This document shows positions 1-7,862 of a stretch of DNA of 41,209 bases, piece after piece. The notes under the pieces are model-generated. The model had not been told where the DNA came from and ran no database searches. It worked only from the letters and a program-made list of their open reading frames with translations. Each line of letters opens with the position of its first letter. Position 1 is the stretch's first letter. The stretch lies in the NCBI RefSeq assembly GCF_002760615.1, contig NZ_AWWI01000067.1, positions 1-41,209 of the forward strand, in the 5' to 3' direction. The position numbers and the translations under genes are program-made. The stretch comes from Puniceibacterium antarcticum (GTDB lineage Bacteria > Pseudomonadota > Alphaproteobacteria > Rhodobacterales > Rhodobacteraceae).

Positions 1-1
1 A

Positions 2-1279
2 GCCTACAACGTCACCGCAAGCAGCGGCGCGCTCACCAGCGTCACATTTGCCCTGAGCAACCTTGATGTGACTGCGCCGTCGGTCATTCTTTCGACACTC
101 TCGACGGCTACCGTGCCTGACCAGACTTTTGCAGTGACCGCCATCTTCAGTGAACCTGTGGACGGTTTTACCTCTACGGATGTCGCCGTCACCAACGGAA
201 ACGCAACCGCCCTGTCCGGTAGTGGCGCAAGTTATGTCATCACGATTAGTCCGACAGGTGGCGGTGAAACCAGTGTTTCCGTGCCCGCAAATGTGGCTCA
301 GGACGCGTCTGGCAATGACAATCTGGCCTCGAACACGTTGTCGATCCAGAGCAACACGGTCACTGAAACGACCCGAGTCTTGACCAGGTTTATCGAGAGA
401 CGTGCTGGTCTTTTGCTGGGCAGTCAGCCGAGTTTGACAGGCTTTCTATCCGGGAACACGAGCAGTCTCTTCAACGCGAATATAACGAGCAGCCAAGGAA
501 GTTTCAAATTCTCGTCCAGCCCAAAATCCGCAATCTGGACCAGCTTTCAAGGCTCGATGGCCAAGGATGATGACACTGAAAGCGCGTATTTTCTGGGCGC
601 TGTAGGTGCACACGTCAAACTCAATCAAAACCTGCTGGGCGGGGTACTTCTTGAGTATGACTATCTGGAGCAGGACACCGGGGCGTCCAATGTCACGGGT
701 CATGGCTGGATGGTTGGGCCATATATGGTAACGAAGATACCGAATAAAGATCTCTATTTTGAAGGTCGACTCCTGTATGGCCAAAGCTCAAACGAAATTT
801 CACCGTTTGGGACATATACGGATTCGATGAGCACAGAACGTTTTCTTGCGATGATGAAAATTTCGGGTGACGTGCAGTATCGTGTTACGACGCTGACCCC
901 GAAACTGCAGCTTTCCTATGCATCTGAAGACCAGGACGCCTACAAAGATAGCCTTGGAAACGAAATCCCTAGCCAAGGCGTCGCGTTGAGAGAACTCGAA
1001 ATTGGCCTCGACTTTGCGACGGAAGCATCGTTCCCCCAAGCCAGCGGCGAACTAACGCTGACAGGAGGTGTCAGCGCCATTTCCAGCGACATGACTTATT
1101 CGGGTGCCGCAAGCGAAACATCCGGCGGCTCAGGCGGGCCTCGCGCCAGGGTAAACCTTGGCTTCAACTATCGGCTATCCGACCAGGGATTGATCATTTT
1201 CGACACCTATTATGACGGTCTCGGACTTTCTGACTATGAGAGCTATGGACTTAAAATCGGGATGAAGCTGGAGTTTTAA
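2..1279 (+). CDS. C-terminal part of a large Ig-like/autotransporter surface protein (5' end outside window)
   Basis: The frame is open from the first bases of the window, so this is the 3' end of a longer gene. Residues of roughly the first third resemble a bacterial Ig-like repeat (pattern 'VPDQTFAVTAIFSEPV...VTNGNA' type, with a 'DASGNDN' loop), as found in strings in large adhesins. The last ~280 residues look like an outer-membrane beta-barrel of the autotransporter type: alternating hydrophobic/aromatic strands, 'GGVLLEYDYLEQDTG' and 'GLGLSDYESYGLKIGMKLEF', ending in a terminal Phe as outer-membrane barrels commonly do. By family knowledge the barrel inserts in the outer membrane and the Ig repeats are exposed; adhesion is inferred. 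The ligand and the number of missing repeats cannot be seen here. Confidence 0.75.
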   Translation, partial: AYNVTASSGALTSVTFALSNLDVTAPSVILSTLSTATVPDQTFAVTAIFSEPVDGFTSTDVAVTNGNATALSGSGASYVITISPTGGGETSVSVPANVAQDASGNDNLASNTLSIQSNTVTETTRVLTRFIERRAGLLLGSQPSLTGFLSGNTSSLFNANITSSQGSFKFSSSPKSAIWTSFQGSMAKDDDTESAYFLGAVGAHVKLNQNLLGGVLLEYDYLEQDTGASNVTGHGWMVGPYMVTKIPNKDLYFEGRLLYGQSSNEISPFGTYTDSMSTERFLAMMKISGDVQYRVTTLTPKLQLSYASEDQDAYKDSLGNEIPSQGVALRELEIGLDFATEASFPQASGELTLTGGVSAISSDMTYSGAASETSGGSGGPRARVNLGFNYRLSDQGLIIFDTYYDGLGLSDYESYGLKIGMKLEF

Positions 1280-1290
1280 ACCCAACGTCG

Positions 1291-1500
1291 TTATCTATTG
1301 ATCGTTTTTGGGTAGTCTCGGATTGTGATTGAGCGCACGGTGGGGATGTGTTTCGTGTAGAAGCTCCAAGCGTATCCGCATTGCGAGACGATGTTGCCGT
1401 AGCTTTCGAAGATGGAGATGGCGAACCGCTTGCCCCAGATGTTTTCGATGGGGTTGAGTTTCGGCGCGTATGGCGGCAGCGGTGGGATGCTGTCGGGAGG
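1291..1500 (-). pseudogene. IS630-family transposase, C-terminal remnant
   Basis: Read on the minus strand, 1479 down to a TAA at 1291-1293 gives an uninterrupted stretch containing 'LPPYAPKLNPIENIWGKRF', then 'FESYGNIV' and 'AWSFYTKHIPTVRSITIRD'. This is the end of the DDE domain and the C-terminus typical of IS630 transposases (LPPYSPELNPIE...W signature, with the catalytic Glu in 'NPIE'). A TAG about 20 nt upstream in the same frame, and no recognisable transposase beyond it, show that only ~65 residues remain. It lies directly behind the adhesin gene. The element is dead unless supplied in trans. Confidence 0.8.
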
Positions 1501-1528
1501 CTATGATGATGTAACCGCCCCCGACAGC
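1489..1528. repeat. Inverted repeat/hairpin at the broken edge of the IS630 remnant
   Basis: GCTGTCGGG at 1489-1497 is perfectly complementary to CCCGACAGC at 1520-1528, with further partial pairing inside. The hairpin sits where IS630 homology stops, so it may mark a rearrangement junction. It has no T-run and is unlikely to be a classical terminator. Confidence 0.5.
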
Positions 1529-1775
1529 ATCGATGTGCCAAGGTGGGTCTGCTAATGATCCTTAAAAAGGTGACAACGCCAGTGGGATGTGTGGTCAATG
1601 ACTTAAGAGTGGCTGCAGACTTATGGAACGCGGAAGGATCTTTTTCGTCGATTTGACCTTTTCCAATCATCCGGACAGATTAAGGGCTTGGCATCTTGGC
1701 ATGCCTCGCTACCTTTAAAGGCCAAGATGACACCGCGTCGTGTCCAACCCTCGTTCTCAAGGAGCTTATCCAGCG

Positions 1776-2693
1776 ATGAGACCCCATTTCATACGCGCCG
1801 CCGCAGCCCTCAGCCTTTCTGTTGCCGTTGCTTCGCAAGCCGCCGCCGCCGATATAAAAGTTTCTTCCAAGATCGACACAGAAGGCGGCCTGCTGGGGAA
1901 TATCATAGCGCTCGCGCTCGAAGATGCGGGCCTTCCAGTTGAGCGCCGTTTGCAATTGGGCGGCACACAGGTGGTGCGAGAGGCTATTCTGGCCAGCCAG
2001 ATCGACATCTATCCCGAATACACGGGCAACGCGGCCTTCTTTTTCGGCGAAGCTGAAAGCGACGTCTGGAAAGATGCCTCTGCCGCCCATGCCCGCGCTG
2101 CTGAACTGGACGGTGCGCAGAACGCCATCACCTGGCTTGACTCTGCCCCGGCCAACAACACCTGGGCCATCGCAGTGACCGGCCCGGTCGCATCGCAGAA
2201 CAAGCTGACCACCATGTCCGAGTTTGGAGAGTGGGTCGCTGGTGGCGGTGCTGTGAAGCTTGCCGCCTCAACAGAGTTTGTCTCTTCTCCTGCAGTGCTG
2301 CCCGCCATGCAGGACACCTATGGCTTCACCTTGTCTGCGGATCAGACAGTGATCCTGTCGGGTGGCGATACAGCCGCGACCATTCAGGCCGCCGCGCGCG
2401 GCACCTCTGGCGTCAATGCGGCGATGGTCTATGGCACCGATGGCGGCGTTGGGGCGACGGGCCTTGTGGTGATGGAGGACGATCTGGGCGTGCAGCCAGT
2501 CTATGAACCCACGCCGATCCTGCGCGACGAGGTTCTTGCGGAATATCCATCAATCCCGGATGTGCTCAATCCGATCTTTGCCGGACTTGATATGGCAACC
2601 TTGCAAAAACTGAATGGCCGGATCCAGGTCGGGGGTGAGCCGACCGAGGCCGTGGCGCGTGATTATCTGACCCAAACCGGAGTGCTGGACTGA
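1776..2693 (+). CDS. OsmF/YehZ-type substrate-binding protein for glycine betaine/choline-like solutes
   Basis: Periplasmic solute-binding protein of the quaternary-amine ABC family (OpuAC/OsmF type). The ATG at 1776 is chosen because an AAGGAG ribosome site lies at 1759-1764 and the product then begins with a clean Sec signal peptide ending near 'ASQAAAAD'. The mature part starts 'IKVSSKIDTEGGLLGNIIALALEDAGLPV' in spirit, followed by 'GGTQVVREAILASQIDIYPEYTG', the hallmark of this family. The length (305 aa) is normal. It is first in a four-gene operon with two permeases and an ATPase (gene order SBP-permease-ATPase-permease, as in yehZYXW). The role is osmolyte or quaternary-amine uptake; the exact substrate is not readable from the sequence. 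Confidence 0.88.
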   Translation: MRPHFIRAAAALSLSVAVASQAAAADIKVSSKIDTEGGLLGNIIALALEDAGLPVERRLQLGGTQVVREAILASQIDIYPEYTGNAAFFFGEAESDVWKDASAAHARAAELDGAQNAITWLDSAPANNTWAIAVTGPVASQNKLTTMSEFGEWVAGGGAVKLAASTEFVSSPAVLPAMQDTYGFTLSADQTVILSGGDTAATIQAAARGTSGVNAAMVYGTDGGVGATGLVVMEDDLGVQPVYEPTPILRDEVLAEYPSIPDVLNPIFAGLDMATLQKLNGRIQVGGEPTEAVARDYLTQTGVLD

Positions 2694-3868
2694 TCGGGCG
2701 CACACTTTCGATAGGGGCGCTGCTTTCTCCTCCGGGTGTTCTGTTCGCGGCTTTGGGGGGCGGCGCACTTCTGACGCCGTTCATGACGCTGGCTGCCAAC
2801 CGGATCGTTGAGGGCGCGGGGGTCGCGGCATGGAATATTGCACCGGCCTCCGTCACGGTGCCTGGCATCGTGGCGGTGCTGATTGGCTTGACGCTGGGGA
2901 TGTCGGCAAACCGGACGCGGCTGCGCCTTTCGGGCGCTGTGCTTGGGCAGGCGGGGCTGCTCTGGTTGCTGATGCAGGGCGCACCGGCCCTGCTGGACGG
3001 TGCGGGGGATTACGCCCGTGTGTCGCCCGCCGTGGGATTCTGGTGTCTGCTCGTGGTTCTCATGCTGCTCATGGCCGATGCGCTGGCTGCGCTGCGCCCG
3101 GGGCCGCTGCAACGCGGGGCCTTGCTCGCGGTAGTGCTGGTCGTCCTGGGGGCTGTTCTTTGGTCCGGCGCCCTATCTGACCTGTCGGTCCTGAAGGAAT
3201 ACGCTGGGCGGCGTGACGCGTTCCTGAGCGAATGCATGCGGCATCTGGGGCTTGCCTTTGGGTCTTTGGCGGCGGCAGCGGTGATCGGTTTTCCCTTGGG
3301 GGTTCTATGCCATCGTCGTGCGCAGCTGCGCGGCGCGACCTTGCCGGTGCTCAGCTTTCTGCAAACGATACCGTCGCTTGCCATGTTCGGACTGATGATC
3401 CCGATCCTCGGATGGGTCGGGGACACGGTGCCGGGCGCGCAGGCTATCGGCATCGCCGGCATTGGGTTCGCGCCGGCCTTTCTGGCGCTGGTGCTTTATT
3501 CGCTTTTGCCGGTTGTTGGCAATACAGTCGCGGGCCTCGCTGCCGCACCTGCGGCGGCGATCGAGGCCGCGCGCGGCATGGGCATGACACCCGGACAACG
3601 CCTTTTACGGGTCGAATTTCCGCTGGGCCTGCCGATCATCCTGACCGGCTTGCGCATCGTGCTTGTGCAAAACATAGGCTTGGCTGTCATCGCCGGACTG
3701 ATCGGCGGGGGCGGCTTTGGCACATTCGTCTTTCAGGGTCTTAACCAGACCGCGACTGACCTTATCCTTCTCGGCGCTTTGCCGACGGTGGCTTTGGCAC
3801 TGGCGGCCGCTACTGTGATGGATATTCTGGTCGACCTCGCGCGTCCCGCAAGGAAAGAAATCTCATGA
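2690..3868 (+). CDS. ABC transporter permease, YehY-like
   Basis: Inner-membrane permease of the osmoprotectant importer. It has several hydrophobic N-terminal segments, then a BPD_transp_1 domain in the last ~200 residues with the permease loop 'EAARGMGMTPGQRLLRVEFPLGLP' region contacting the ATPase. The start is unusual: no ATG or GTG exists between the last in-frame stop (2660) and well inside the gene. A CTG at 2690, overlapping the stop of the binding-protein gene and preceded by GGAG at 2679-2682, keeps the whole first membrane segment. A TTG at 2753 is the alternative and would cut it. The 3' end overlaps the ATPase start by ATGA, indicating translational coupling. Confidence 0.85.
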   Translation: MIGRTLSIGALLSPPGVLFAALGGGALLTPFMTLAANRIVEGAGVAAWNIAPASVTVPGIVAVLIGLTLGMSANRTRLRLSGAVLGQAGLLWLLMQGAPALLDGAGDYARVSPAVGFWCLLVVLMLLMADALAALRPGPLQRGALLAVVLVVLGAVLWSGALSDLSVLKEYAGRRDAFLSECMRHLGLAFGSLAAAAVIGFPLGVLCHRRAQLRGATLPVLSFLQTIPSLAMFGLMIPILGWVGDTVPGAQAIGIAGIGFAPAFLALVLYSLLPVVGNTVAGLAAAPAAAIEAARGMGMTPGQRLLRVEFPLGLPIILTGLRIVLVQNIGLAVIAGLIGGGGFGTFVFQGLNQTATDLILLGALPTVALALAAATVMDILVDLARPARKEIS

Positions 3869-4800
3869 TCGAGATCGACCGCATCACCAAGGTCTATGAG
3901 GGCCAGATCGCCGTAGAAAATGTTTCCATGACGGTCGAGACGGGGACTATTACCGTGATCGTCGGCACATCCGGTTCTGGAAAGACGACCCTTTTGCGCA
4001 TGATCAACCGGCTTGAAGAGCCGACATCCGGCGACGTGCGCATCAACGGTGATTCCACGCGGTCGGTCAGGCCGCATATCCTGCGAAGGCGCATCGGTTA
4101 TGCGATCCAAGGCCACGGTCTGTTTCCACACCACACGGTCGCACGCAACATCGCTGCCGTGCCGGACCTGTTGAACTGGCCCCGGGACAAGATCCGCGCC
4201 CGGGTAGATGAGTTGCTCGCTCTTTTTTCTATGGACCCCGCGCAGTTTCGCGACCGCTATCCTGCAGAACTTTCGGGTGGCCAGCAGCAGCGTGTGGGTG
4301 TGGCGCGTGCGCTGGCGTCCCGGCCGGATCTGTTGCTTATGGATGAACCCTTTGGCGCGCTTGATCCGATCATCCGGAACCGGGCGCAGGAGGATCTGCG
4401 TCGCATCCAGCAAAAGCTCGGATCGACGATCATGCTGGTGACACATGATATGGAGGAAGCCATCCGTCTGGGGGATCGCGTCGCAGTTATGGATGGCGGC
4501 AAGCTTGTTCAGCATGGCCCCCCGGCAGAGATCATCACCCGGCCCGCCACCGATTTCGTAGCGAACATGGTCGGAGATGTGGAACGGCCCTTGCGGCTCT
4601 TGTCTCTTATCCCGGTGATCGAAGTGATGGAGGACGGGCGTGTCGAGGGTGCGGCCCTGTCGACACAGGCGAGCTTGCGAGACGCGCTGTCCGCCTGCCT
4701 CTGGACAGGGCGTGCCGAGGTTCCCATCGAGCGCGATGGCGTTCTTGTCGGCCGGGTGACCCTTGATGCGATCCGTGCGCGGATCGGGTCGCACGCATGA
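3865..4800 (+). CDS. ABC transporter ATP-binding protein, YehX/OpuCA-like
   Basis: Cytoplasmic ATPase of the osmoprotectant importer, 311 aa. It shows Walker A 'GTSGSGKTT', the Q-loop region, signature 'LSGGQQQR', Walker B 'LLLMDEPFGALDP' and the switch His in 'VTHDMEEA'. The 'H-x-x-V-A-R-N-I' helical region matches proline/betaine-type ATPases. After the ATPase core (~240 residues) there is a short C-terminal extension that resembles a shortened regulatory region rather than a full CBS pair. It overlaps both neighbours by ATGA (3865 and 4797), so all four genes are probably translated in step. Confidence 0.92.
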   Translation: MIEIDRITKVYEGQIAVENVSMTVETGTITVIVGTSGSGKTTLLRMINRLEEPTSGDVRINGDSTRSVRPHILRRRIGYAIQGHGLFPHHTVARNIAAVPDLLNWPRDKIRARVDELLALFSMDPAQFRDRYPAELSGGQQQRVGVARALASRPDLLLMDEPFGALDPIIRNRAQEDLRRIQQKLGSTIMLVTHDMEEAIRLGDRVAVMDGGKLVQHGPPAEIITRPATDFVANMVGDVERPLRLLSLIPVIEVMEDGRVEGAALSTQASLRDALSACLWTGRAEVPIERDGVLVGRVTLDAIRARIGSHA

Positions 4801-5546
4801 GTTTCGGCAAGCTCCTGCGCCCGGCTCTGGTTGCGCTTCTGCTTGCGCTGGTACTGCGGCCGACGTGGTTTATCCCGCTGTTCCGACCGCTCGCTCCTGC
4901 GGGTGGCCCGGTGATCTACGAACGCGCGTCACTCTTGTCTCTGTCGCTCAGCCATCTTGGTCTTGTCGCGGCAGCCTCGGCGGCGGCCACGGTTGTTGCC
5001 GTGACGATGGCAATACTGGTGACCCGTCCGGCAGGGGCGGCGTTCCGTCCGCTGTCGCGCACCATCACCAATGTGGGGCAGACCTTTCCGCCTGTCGCTG
5101 TGCTGGCGCTGGCCGTGCCAGCCCTCGGGTTCGGTGCGGGGCCGACATTGGTCGCGCTCTTTCTCTATGGCCTGCTTCCCATCTTCGAAAACGCGATCAC
5201 CGGCCTTACCACCCTTCCCGTGGCCACGATGGAGGCTGCGCGCGGCATCGGCCTGAGCCGTTTGCAAATTCTGCTCCGGGTCGAGTTGCCGCTGGCCCTG
5301 CCTGTGATACTGACGGGGATCCGGCTCTCTGTCGTGATCGCACTGGGGACCGCGACAATCGGCTCCACAGTTGCGGCCCGCACGCTGGGCGAGGTGATCA
5401 TCGCCGGTTTGCTCACCAACAACACCGCCTTTGTGCTGCAGGGCGGGCTGATCGTAGGGCTCTTTGCCGTGCTTATCTACGACGCGATGGTCCAGCTTGA
5501 AAGGCATCTCTCGCGTCGGATGGACAGCGCGTCATCTCTGTCTTGA
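4797..5546 (+). CDS. ABC transporter permease, YehW-like
   Basis: Second, shorter inner-membrane permease (249 aa) of the same osmoprotectant importer. It has an N-terminal hydrophobic anchor, then about five membrane helices and the ATPase-contact loop 'EAARGIGLSRLQILLRVELP', closely parallel to the loop of the upstream permease. Two different permeases, one ATPase and one binding protein form a heteromeric OsmF/OpuC-type system. The start ATG overlaps the ATPase stop by ATGA. No clear intrinsic terminator follows; the operon runs into IS6 debris. Confidence 0.9.
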   Translation: MSFGKLLRPALVALLLALVLRPTWFIPLFRPLAPAGGPVIYERASLLSLSLSHLGLVAAASAAATVVAVTMAILVTRPAGAAFRPLSRTITNVGQTFPPVAVLALAVPALGFGAGPTLVALFLYGLLPIFENAITGLTTLPVATMEAARGIGLSRLQILLRVELPLALPVILTGIRLSVVIALGTATIGSTVAARTLGEVIIAGLLTNNTAFVLQGGLIVGLFAVLIYDAMVQLERHLSRRMDSASSLS

Positions 5547-5691
5547 AGACGCACGATGGCGCCCTAATCGGCTTTAATCACGGAACCCGCACCTGTCTGC
5601 CGCGTGTTGTCACATCAACCAGCCTTTGGTTGGCGTGGCGTCGGCTTCATGCTAACGCGGCGCGACGCAGAAACCAAACAGCAGCTACAGG

Positions 5692-5796
5692 CGTCGCCAT
5701 TTTCCGGCCCAGATTATCGCTCATTTTGTCAGGCTATAAGTCCGGTTCAATCTGAGCCCGCACGAGATTGAGGAGATGTTGTTTGAACGAAGTTAG
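5692..5796 (+). pseudogene. IS6-family transposase, N-terminal scrap
   Basis: Translation from 5692 gives 'RRHFPAQIIAHFVRL', a TAA, then 'VRFNLSPHEIEEMLFERS' and a TAG. This matches the N-terminal helix-turn-helix of IS6/IS26-type transposases (pattern H-R-F-P-x-E-I-I-x-x-A-V-W-L-Y-x-R-F-x-L-S-x-R-D-V-E-x-L-L). It has a stop in place of the Tyr codon and nothing recognisable after residue 34. The remaining 170 bp up to modA hold nothing I recognise. Between 5547 and 5691 I also see no gene. Confidence 0.6.
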
Positions 5797-5969
5797 GTGG
5801 GCTCTCGATCAGGTGCTGTATCGTCGCTGGCGCGCGAGATGGTCGCAGGGACAGAGCGTCCGCATGCCCGTCACGGTCCGGAGGCATACAGCAGACATGC
5901 CTCGCGGCAGCGAGGGCAGCGTGGCTGTTCAGGATCAGTCTCCTTTGAGCGAAGCCATCCCACCACTGC

Positions 5970-6758
5970 CTATTGCGAGACGACGACAAACCCTTGACGC
6001 TCAAATGCCATTTTCGCCTCGGCTCCGCGGAGAAAATCGAGGAACTCTGCCTCGGCAGGAAAATCACGGTTGGCAAGGTCAGCGGCTGGATAAATGATCG
6101 GAGGATGGCTGTCTTCGGGGAAAGTGCCCACAACAGTAACATCATCTTCTGCGACCGCGTCTGTGGCATAGACGATGCCGTAGGGAGCCTCGCCGGTCGC
6201 GACGAGAGCGAGCGCCGCGCGCACATTATCGGTTTGCGCCACCTTCTCCTCGACATCGTCCCAGAGACCAAGGGATTCGAGCGACGCCTTGCCGTAGATT
6301 CCGGCTGGCACCGCATCGACCAGCGCCATGGCCAGCCTCCCGTCGCCAAGCAGGGCTGCCAGGTCCATGTCCGGCCCGATGCTGATTGGGGCGGCACCGG
6401 TGCCGTTGGCAATCAGAACGATGGAGTTGTTCAGCAAGTCGAAGCGCGTGCCGCCTTCCAGCAAACCGTCTGCCTCGAGCGTGTCCATCCAATCTGTATT
6501 GGCCGAGATGAAAATGTCCGCGGGTGCGCCCTGCTGGATCTGGCGGGCCAACGCCGAGGACCCTGCGAGCGAAATGACAAGGTCATGGTTGGTCGCGGCT
6601 TCGAACTTCTCTTCTATTTCGGCCATTGCATTGGCCAAGCTTGCTGCAGCGAAGATGGTGATCTCATCCGCAGAGGCAATGGAAGGGACGCCCAAGGCAA
6701 GGAACAGTGCTGCTGCAGAATGGCGGATGGCATAGCGAAGATGCGTTGGCGTGAACAT
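5970..6758 (-). CDS. modA: Molybdate ABC transporter substrate-binding protein ModA
   Basis: Periplasmic molybdate/tungstate-binding protein. The ATG at 6758 gives a Sec signal peptide (hydrophobic run ending 'GVPSIASAD'). The mature protein starts 'EITIFAAASLANAM', the ModA opening in which Ser contacts the oxyanion. 'SLAGSSALARQIQQGAPAD' and 'VPAGIYGKASLESLG' are the other binding-site segments typical of ModA. The length (262 aa) is normal. A TTG at 6803 is possible but would overlap the ModE box. modB and modC, expected just downstream on the minus strand, are absent; IS6 debris lies there instead. Uptake therefore depends on permease genes elsewhere, or the locus is a relic. Confidence 0.93.
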   Translation of the reverse strand: MFTPTHLRYAIRHSAAALFLALGVPSIASADEITIFAAASLANAMAEIEEKFEAATNHDLVISLAGSSALARQIQQGAPADIFISANTDWMDTLEADGLLEGGTRFDLLNNSIVLIANGTGAAPISIGPDMDLAALLGDGRLAMALVDAVPAGIYGKASLESLGLWDDVEEKVAQTDNVRAALALVATGEAPYGIVYATDAVAEDDVTVVGTFPEDSHPPIIYPAADLANRDFPAEAEFLDFLRGAEAKMAFERQGFVVVSQ

Positions 6759-6776
6759 GCGGTGAGCTCTCTGTTC

Positions 6777-6800
6777 TGATATAGTTGGGAAAACATATCG
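6777..6800 (-). promoter_or_regulatory. Candidate ModE box upstream of modA
   Basis: On the minus strand the site reads CGATAT, 12 bases, ATATCA. This fits the ModE operator pattern CGnTAT-N12-ATAnCG with a single mismatch in the outer bases. It lies in the 67-bp gap between the modE stop (6826) and the modA start (6758), where it would block transcription of modA when molybdate is plentiful. Confidence 0.65.
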
Positions 6801-6825
6801 CAAGTGAGTCTCAAGCGATCAAGCG

Positions 6826-7200
6826 CTATTTTTCATCGGACATATCCCGTAGCAAGGAGCGAATGACGTTGATCCGCGCTGCGCCCGCCTCGGCCATGAT
6901 CTCTTCAAGCTTGCGATATTGATGCAGAACCTCTGCTCCCGTCTCAGTCAATCGCGCCCCGCCGCCTTTTGATCCACCGCGCGTCGAATCCACAAGGGGA
7001 TCTTTGAATGCCCCGTTCATTTCCTCGACCAGCATCCAGGCCCGCTTGTAGCTCATGGCCATCGACCGCCCCGCAGCGGCAATGGATCCTGTGTCCCGGA
7101 TCCGCTCCAGCAGATCGGCTTTGCCGGGGCCAAGCATCGCGTCCTCACCAAAGAGGATGCGAATACGAAGGCAGGAGGGCGCGGCTGTCGGGTTTGTCAT
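6826..7200 (-). CDS. modE: ModE-type molybdate-responsive regulator (DNA-binding domain only)
   Basis: Short (124 aa) winged-helix regulator of the ModE N-terminal type. It has 'LRIRILFGEDAMLGPGKADLLERI', then the HTH 'TGSIAAAGRSMAMSYKRAW' and 'LVDSTRGGSKGGGARLTETG', all typical of ModE. The start at 7200 is chosen for the GAGGTG ribosome site just before it and because homology begins there. The C-terminal Mop (molybdate-binding) domains of classical ModE are missing, so how it senses molybdate is unclear; single-domain versions are common in alphaproteobacteria. It sits directly upstream of modA on the same strand and is flanked by two candidate ModE boxes, suggesting autoregulation. Confidence 0.85.
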   Translation of the reverse strand: MTNPTAAPSCLRIRILFGEDAMLGPGKADLLERIRDTGSIAAAGRSMAMSYKRAWMLVEEMNGAFKDPLVDSTRGGSKGGGARLTETGAEVLHQYRKLEEIMAEAGAARINVIRSLLRDMSDEK

Positions 7201-7287
7201 GCTCACCTCTATGCCAAAGTCGCGGACTGCCATGCAAGTCCCATCGCGATCCGGTTTGGGCGGGCACATTTGTGCCTGCGCTCCTTT

Positions 7288-7311
7288 GGATATGTTCTAT
7301 CAGACATAACC
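7288..7311 (-). promoter_or_regulatory. Candidate ModE box upstream of modE
   Basis: The plus strand reads GGATAT, 12 bases, ATAACC: an inverted repeat with TATGT/ACATA arms and the same TAT-N12-ATA geometry as the box at 6777-6800, but with the outer CG bases replaced. It lies ~90 bp before the modE start, consistent with autoregulation. It is weaker than the modA box. Confidence 0.5.
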
Positions 7312-7359
7312 GTTTTCGGCATGGGTCGCAATTTTTCTAGGCTGCAGACTCATTGAGTT

Positions 7360-7467
7360 TCACAGCCAGAAGAGGATCGTTCCGGCCAAAGCTCTTGCGC
7401 ATGGGAAGGTCTCGGTGCATCGGTCGTATCGTGCGGCAACGCGCCGCCAGTGCTTGAGGTGCAAATT
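7360..7467 (-). pseudogene. IS5-family transposase, C-terminal remnant
   Basis: Minus-strand translation ending at the TGA 7360-7362 contains 'LKHWRRVAARYDRC' and 'ARALAGTILFWL'. This is the characteristic C-terminus of IS5-group transposases (x-L-K-D-W-R-R-x-A-T-R-Y-D-R-C ... A-x-x-I-x-F-W-L). No DDE core precedes it. It is one of two IS scraps between modE and the recombinase. Confidence 0.75.
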
Positions 7468-7583
7468 GAGCGCGGCACGCCAAAACAAGCTCACCAAGCC
7501 GCTCAAAGAGGATCCTAAGGCGTTTCCAAGTTGAACGCCGCGCTGCCAAAGGGTAGCGGCACAATGTAAAAATCCCTAAATCT

Positions 7584-7730
7584 ATGCCGTGCCTGAGAGG
7601 CTTTCGTTATTCTCGTGAAGTTGTCGCTTTCGCCGTATGGGCGTACCATCGCTTTGTACTCAGCAGGGCGAATGTCACGGACCTAGTGGGACAGCGCGGC
7701 GTCAGCCGTGACGTTTACTTGAGAGTACAA
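7584..7730 (+). pseudogene. IS6-family transposase, N-terminal remnant
   Basis: From an ATG at 7584 the frame gives 'FRYSREVVAFAVWAYHRF', 'LSRANVTDLVGQRGV' and 'SRDVYLRVQ', matching the N-terminal HTH of the IS6 subgroup with 'GYRYPREIIAYAVWAYHRFALS'. Homology then stops, with no DDE domain. The subgroup differs from the IS6 relic at 24.6 kb and resembles the one whose C-terminus appears at 35.6 kb. Confidence 0.75.
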
Positions 7731-7862
7731 AAACCTCAGCACTCACAATGTGTCAAAGTTCCTGTCGCATCAAGTTCTACCGTCCAGTGGAGGGTATGAA
7801 GCGTCAACGGATTATTTAATCTTGCCCCTGAGTTTCAGCGTCAAAGGAAGCTTTTGCGGGTT

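Noticed and set aside
3733-4794. Long minus-strand open frame (353 codons) opposite the osmolyte ATPase gene
   Set aside because: Product has no family resemblance and lies fully antisense to a gene with complete ABC motifs; it is a by-product of GC-rich codon usage.
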